A stretch of DNA of 64,000 nucleotides, from contig NZ_KK211039.1 in the NCBI RefSeq assembly GCF_000619885.1, positions 585,589 through 649,588 of the forward strand, in the 5' to 3' direction. Of the stretch, positions 60,756 through 64,000 are shown in pieces (positions within the stretch are counted from its first letter, which is position 1; the number at the start of each line of letters is the position of its first letter). The translations under genes and the position numbers were made by a program. The stretch is from Balneatrix alpica DSM 16621 (GTDB lineage Bacteria; Pseudomonadota; Gammaproteobacteria; Pseudomonadales; Balneatricaceae). Under the pieces are notes generated by a model that was given only the letters and a program-made list of their open reading frames with translations, was not told the origin of the DNA and searched no databases.

Positions 60756-61365
60756 GCTGAGCCTTCAAAGCATGCGCCTGTAGCTTGAGCAGGCGCTGAT
60801 GCAGCTCAGTCAGCCCTGGCTGATAGTAATCCCACCAAGGTTGCCAATGCGGCTCTTGATTAATGAGCGCCGTACTCACCCCTGCCCGTCTACCTGCCTG
60901 CAAATCATAGAGATAATCCCCCACCATCAGAGTTTGCTCCGTCGGCGCCTGCCAGCTTTGCACTAGCTGCTGAATCCCGCTGGGATCCGGTTTAGGACGT
61001 GCCCGTTCTCGACACAGTACGGCCTCGGGACGGAAAAACTCCGCCAAACCACAACGCTGCAGTCCGTGCCAAGCAGCTTCCTGATGGTTGCGAGTCAGAA
61101 TACCCAGTTGGCAACCTTGCCCCACCAACCAAGCCAGCAGACTTTTTGCCCCCTTTAAGGCCTGGCTGACCTTGGCGGCCTCCATTTCAATTGCCCTCAA
61201 GCGATGATGGCGCAAACTCGATTCCGCCGCAGGTAGCGTATCTAGGTAACTGAGAATATCCTCCCCCGGCGGAACCCCTAGCTCGGCTCGAATAGCCGCA
61301 AACGCCAAAGGGGCATCAATCAAGGTGCCATCTAAATCGAAAATCCAGTAGCGGAATTGGAGCAC
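60748..61365 (-). CDS. HAD-superfamily hydrolase, phosphoglycolate-phosphatase-like
   Basis: 205-residue HAD phosphatase of subfamily IA. Motif I IFDLDGTLIDAP (nucleophile D10, acid D12), motif II ILTRNH (Thr), motif III K in ARPKPDP and motif IV VGDYLYD are all present, with a helical cap (~20-75). Substrate is not determined; phosphoglycolate and nucleoside monophosphates are usual for this group. The start codon is GTG 61365 with AGGAG. Its 3' end overlaps phrB on the other strand by 8 bases, an uncommon convergent overlap. Confidence 0.85.
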   Translation of the reverse strand: MLQFRYWIFDLDGTLIDAPLAFAAIRAELGVPPGEDILSYLDTLPAAESSLRHHRLRAIEMEAAKVSQALKGAKSLLAWLVGQGCQLGILTRNHQEAAWHGLQRCGLAEFFRPEAVLCRERARPKPDPSGIQQLVQSWQAPTEQTLMVGDYLYDLQAGRRAGVSTALINQEPHWQPWWDYYQPGLTELHQRLLKLQAHALKAQPS

Positions 61366-61407
61366 TCGGTTCTCCTGTCACCTGAACATCGGCAAAGCCA
61401 TCAAGGG

Positions 61408-62076
61408 TTAGCGACACCCTAATTGGGCGGGCAAAGGAGCGTGATAAGAAGGTATTTGATCCAAAGCAGACACACACAAGCCCAGATCCTTCAAGATGCC
61501 ATCCTGAATATCATAGATCCAACCGTGAACATGCAACTCCTGCCCTGCACGCCAGGCGTTTTGCACAATGGTGGTATGGCATACGTTGATCATCTGCTCC
61601 ATCACGTTCAGTTCACACAATAAATCGACTCGCTCATCCTGGGAAGATAGCTGCCTGAAGTGCTGCTCATGCTTGAAGTAAACATCCTTAATATTACGTA
61701 GCCAATTATCGATCAGGCCATGACTAGCGTCTTCCAGCGCAGCCCGCACCCCACCACAACCATAGTGCCCCACCACCATAATATGCTTGACCTTGAGCAC
61801 TTCAACCGCGTACTGGATCACCGAGTGGCAGTTAAAATCATTATGGCTAACCACATTGGCCACATTGCGATGTACAAAGAGTTCGCCAGGCAACAAATCA
61901 ACAATTTCATTAGCTGGCACTCGGCTATCGGCACAGCCAATCCACAAATACTCAGGAGACTGCTGTTGTGCCAGCTTAGCGAAAAACTCAGGGTCCTGAT
62001 CTTTGATCCGCTGAGCCCAACGCTGGTTACTCTGGAACAAATCTGGCAACAGATGATGATCACACACGCTCAACAT
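61408..62076 (-). CDS. can: beta-class carbonic anhydrase
   Basis: 222-residue zinc enzyme interconverting CO2 and bicarbonate, supplying bicarbonate for carboxylases. Zinc ligands C48, H104 and C107 (WIGCADSRVP, VVGHYGCGG) and the catalytic D50-R52 pair are present, as are NVANVV and VHGWIYDI. It matches E. coli Can (YadF) in length. ATG 62076 with AAGGAGA. It is upstream of the HAD gene on the same strand with a 42-base gap, so the two may be cotranscribed. Confidence 0.94.
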   Translation of the reverse strand: MLSVCDHHLLPDLFQSNQRWAQRIKDQDPEFFAKLAQQQSPEYLWIGCADSRVPANEIVDLLPGELFVHRNVANVVSHNDFNCHSVIQYAVEVLKVKHIMVVGHYGCGGVRAALEDASHGLIDNWLRNIKDVYFKHEQHFRQLSSQDERVDLLCELNVMEQMINVCHTTIVQNAWRAGQELHVHGWIYDIQDGILKDLGLCVSALDQIPSYHAPLPAQLGCR

Positions 62077-62274
62077 TCTCCTTGGCTAAGGCCGCACAAT
62101 CTAACCAAGGTATTGGCATAGCTCAAGTACAACAACGGATCAGCTGCGTTTGCGCTTTCCCCCTTGAGGCGTAAATTTCTGAGCAAGCGACCACCCCAAT
62201 AGACAAACCCCTGCGCTAACGCCTATAAGATCAGATCAACCCTGCATATTTATAAGGACAACAGGACGCTATCT

Positions 62275-63324
62275 ATGCTGGTAATACGCCCCATCACCCA
62301 GGAGGATTATCCGGCACTCTATGAGATCGCCGTGGAGTCTGGCGTGGGCTTTACTTCCTTGCCCGTCAATGAAGAGATCCTGCACAACAAAATCGACTGC
62401 TCGCAGGAATCCTTCGCCAAGGCCATCAATGAGCCCGGTGAAGAAAGCTATCTGTTCGTATTAGAAGATACCGATAGTGGAGAAATTGTCGGCACCACCG
62501 CAATCAGCTCTGGTGTTGGCCTCTCCGCACCTTTTTATCATTACCACCGCAGCGTAGTGGTACATGCTTCGCAAGAACTCAGCATCCATAACAAAATGGA
62601 AGTGTTGATCCTGTGCAACCATTACACCGGTAGTACCGAAGTATGCACCCTCTATCTAAAAGAACCCTATCGCCAAGGCACCAATGGCCGTTTGCTGTCT
62701 AAATCTCGCTTTTTATTCTTGGCAGACTTCCCGGAGCGCTTTAGCAGCCGTGTGATTGCAGAAATGCGTGGTTACTCGGATGAGAAGGGTAATTCACCCT
62801 TCTGGAGCTGGCTGGGTGAGCACTTCTTCAAGATGGACTTTGCCCGAGCAGACTACATGGTTGGCATGGGCAATAAAGTCTTTATCGCCGAACTCATGCC
62901 CAAATATCCACTCTATGTGAATCTGCTTTCACCTGAAGCTAAAGCAGCCATTAGCCAGGTGCACCCGAAAACAGCACCAGCTCTGCGCCTGCTGGAGAAA
63001 GAAGGCTTCAAACATGTTGGCTATATCGATATCTTCGATGGTGGCCCTACTGTGGAAGCAGAGCTGAGCCAGATCAACTCTATCCGCAATAGCCGCCTGA
63101 AAGTGGTTAAGGTCGGCAAAGTAGATGAAAAACTAGGCGAGCCTCACCTGATCTCTAATCGTCAGCTGAAAGACTATCGCTGTGGCATCGATACCATTCA
63201 GGTGATTGAGCATGACCGAGTCATCATCAGTCCCAAGCTGGCAGAAACTCTGCAGCTACAGGATGGTGATAGCGCCCGCATTGTGGCCGTCGATGGTTAT
63301 TACCGTGAACGGTATCGCCTCTAA
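62275..63324 (+). CDS. astA: arginine N-succinyltransferase
   Basis: First enzyme of the AST pathway: transfers succinyl from succinyl-CoA to arginine. The 349-residue protein has the AstA N-terminal GNAT-like half (VIRPITQEDYPALYEIA, EIVGTTAISSGVGL) and the characteristic HNKMEVLILCNHYTGSTEVCTLYL, EMRGYSDEKGNSPFW and DIFDGGPTVE. A single copy is present, unlike the aruFG pair of P. aeruginosa, and no astC, D, B or E lies beside it in this window; the gene is flanked by can and ahpC. Either the pathway is dispersed or this copy has another use. Weak ribosome site. Confidence 0.92.
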   Translation: MLVIRPITQEDYPALYEIAVESGVGFTSLPVNEEILHNKIDCSQESFAKAINEPGEESYLFVLEDTDSGEIVGTTAISSGVGLSAPFYHYHRSVVVHASQELSIHNKMEVLILCNHYTGSTEVCTLYLKEPYRQGTNGRLLSKSRFLFLADFPERFSSRVIAEMRGYSDEKGNSPFWSWLGEHFFKMDFARADYMVGMGNKVFIAELMPKYPLYVNLLSPEAKAAISQVHPKTAPALRLLEKEGFKHVGYIDIFDGGPTVEAELSQINSIRNSRLKVVKVGKVDEKLGEPHLISNRQLKDYRCGIDTIQVIEHDRVIISPKLAETLQLQDGDSARIVAVDGYYRERYRL

Positions 63325-63364
63325 CCAGGATAATCCCGCTTCCAGCCACCGTTAACATCATGCA

Positions 63365-63390
63365 AAAACGCCCTCAGATGAGGGCGTTTT
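63365..63390. terminator. bidirectional terminator between astA and ahpC
   Basis: Perfect 11-base arms AAAACGCCCTC/GAGGGCGTTTT with an AGAT loop. The T-run occurs in both directions, so it serves both convergent genes. Confidence 0.9.
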
Positions 63391-63424
63391 CTTGGCACTG
63401 ACTCAGCAGTGAGTCACTTCCAAC

Positions 63425-64000
63425 TTACAGCTTGTCAGCATTACCAGCCAGGTACTGAGCTACGCCCTCGGGGTTAGCCTGCATACCTTTGTCGCCTTTC
63501 TTCCAACCAGCAGGGCAAACTTCGCCATGCTCTTCGTGGAATTGCAGCGCATCAACCAAACGCACCAGCTCATCAATGTTACGGCCCAGGGGCAGGTCGT
63601 TAACGATCTGAGCACGTACTACGCCTTCTTTATCGATCAGGAAGGCGCCACGGAAAGCCACACCACCCTCAGCCTCAACGTCATAGGCTTTGCAGATTTC
63701 GTGCTTCACGTCGGCTACCAGAGTGTACTTCACTGCACCGATACCCCCTGCATTAACGGAGGTATTACGCCAGGCATTGTGAGTAAACTGAGAATCGATG
63801 GATACGCCAATCACTTCTACATTGCGCTCTTTGAAAGCGTCAACACGGTGATCCAGCGCAATCAGCTCAGAAGGGCAAACAAAGGTAAAGTCCAGCGGAT
63901 AGAAGAACACCAGACCGTATTTACCTTTGATCGCTTCTTTCAGGTTGTAGCTGTCAACAATCTGGCCATCAGCCAGCACAGCGGCAGCAGTAAAGTCAGG
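63425..64000 (-). CDS. 2-Cys peroxiredoxin (AhpC/Prx1 type), 3' part
   Basis: C-terminal 191 residues of a typical 2-Cys peroxiredoxin that reduces peroxides and peroxynitrite. The window edge cuts the N-terminus; sequence at the edge reads PDFTAAAVLADGQIV, so only about 10 residues are missing. The peroxidatic Cys is in DFTFVCPSE with the Thr and Arg of the active site, and the resolving Cys is in GEVCPAGW followed by a C-terminal tail (YLAGNADKL). The length of the tail favours the Prx1-like subgroup reduced by AhpF or thioredoxin. Codon use is strongly biased, suggesting high expression. Confidence 0.93.
   Translation of the reverse strand, partial: PDFTAAAVLADGQIVDSYNLKEAIKGKYGLVFFYPLDFTFVCPSELIALDHRVDAFKERNVEVIGVSIDSQFTHNAWRNTSVNAGGIGAVKYTLVADVKHEICKAYDVEAEGGVAFRGAFLIDKEGVVRAQIVNDLPLGRNIDELVRLVDALQFHEEHGEVCPAGWKKGDKGMQANPEGVAQYLAGNADKL

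Overview
The window looks like the chromosome of a free-living, probably aquatic gammaproteobacterium. Gene order is largely Pseudomonas-like: tal next to an rssC/rssB/mlaA set, yccA-tusDCBE, uspA next to uup and slt, and a hemH/MerR/phr/folE light-stress block. A Vibrio-type LuxU/LuxO quorum-sensing relay sits beside luxS. This mixture fits the Oceanospirillales/Pseudomonadales branch; I cannot name a genus. No phage, transposon, integron or CRISPR array was seen. Nearly all of the sequence is core-type genome with tight operons and many classical hairpin terminators.

Layout. 0-7 kb: the 3' end of ppsR, a tRNA operon (Gly-Cys-Leu-Gly), pgsA, uvrC, a double-receiver response regulator with a DUF1853 gene, an unlisted 48-residue membrane protein, and a hydroxyacid dehydrogenase. 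7-15 kb: a TlpA-like thioredoxin, a class V aminotransferase, pfs (mtnN) divergent from luxS, then luxO-luxU, a glycosyltransferase-like gene and a chemoreceptor. 15-24 kb: pdxB, a PilZ protein, tRNA-Glu and tRNA-Asn/Pro, hisC, rsuA, fpr, an acyl-CoA dehydrogenase, hspQ and truC. 24-36 kb: yccA-tusDCBE (tRNA 2-thiouridine sulfur relay), a YcnI copper-binding protein, an MFS transporter, aceK, dps, apeB, prc, dusA and tal. 36-49 kb: rssC-rssB-mlaA, a general porin, uspA, uup, slt, rimO and metF. 49-61 kb: a cold-shock protein, an AsrA-type Lon protease, and the folM / FAD oxidoreductase / SDR39U1, ybgA-folE-folX, hemH, litR-phrB cluster. 61-64 kb: a HAD phosphatase, carbonic anhydrase, astA and the 3' part of ahpC.

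How the genes work together. Pfs and LuxS are consecutive enzymes that make the AI-2 precursor DPD, and LuxU and LuxO are the relay protein and sigma-54 response regulator that act on AI-2 information in Vibrio, so synthesis and response lie within 3.3 kb. The folE, folX and folM products together make (tetrahydro)monapterin. They share a block with photolyase, ferrochelatase, an FAD oxidoreductase and a MerR regulator whose cobalamin-binding motif is lost. Two TGTACA-type operator pairs lie exactly on the divergent promoters of this block. One matches the operator I recall for class II LitR (TRTACA-N12-TGTAYA), which makes this the most likely coherent regulatory system in the window: a light- or flavin-responsive regulon for DNA repair, pterin and haem synthesis.

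Two signalling proteins carry receiver domains that have lost their phosphorylation residues: the RssB-like PP2C phosphatase (all key residues) and the first receiver of the double-receiver protein (acceptor Asp only).
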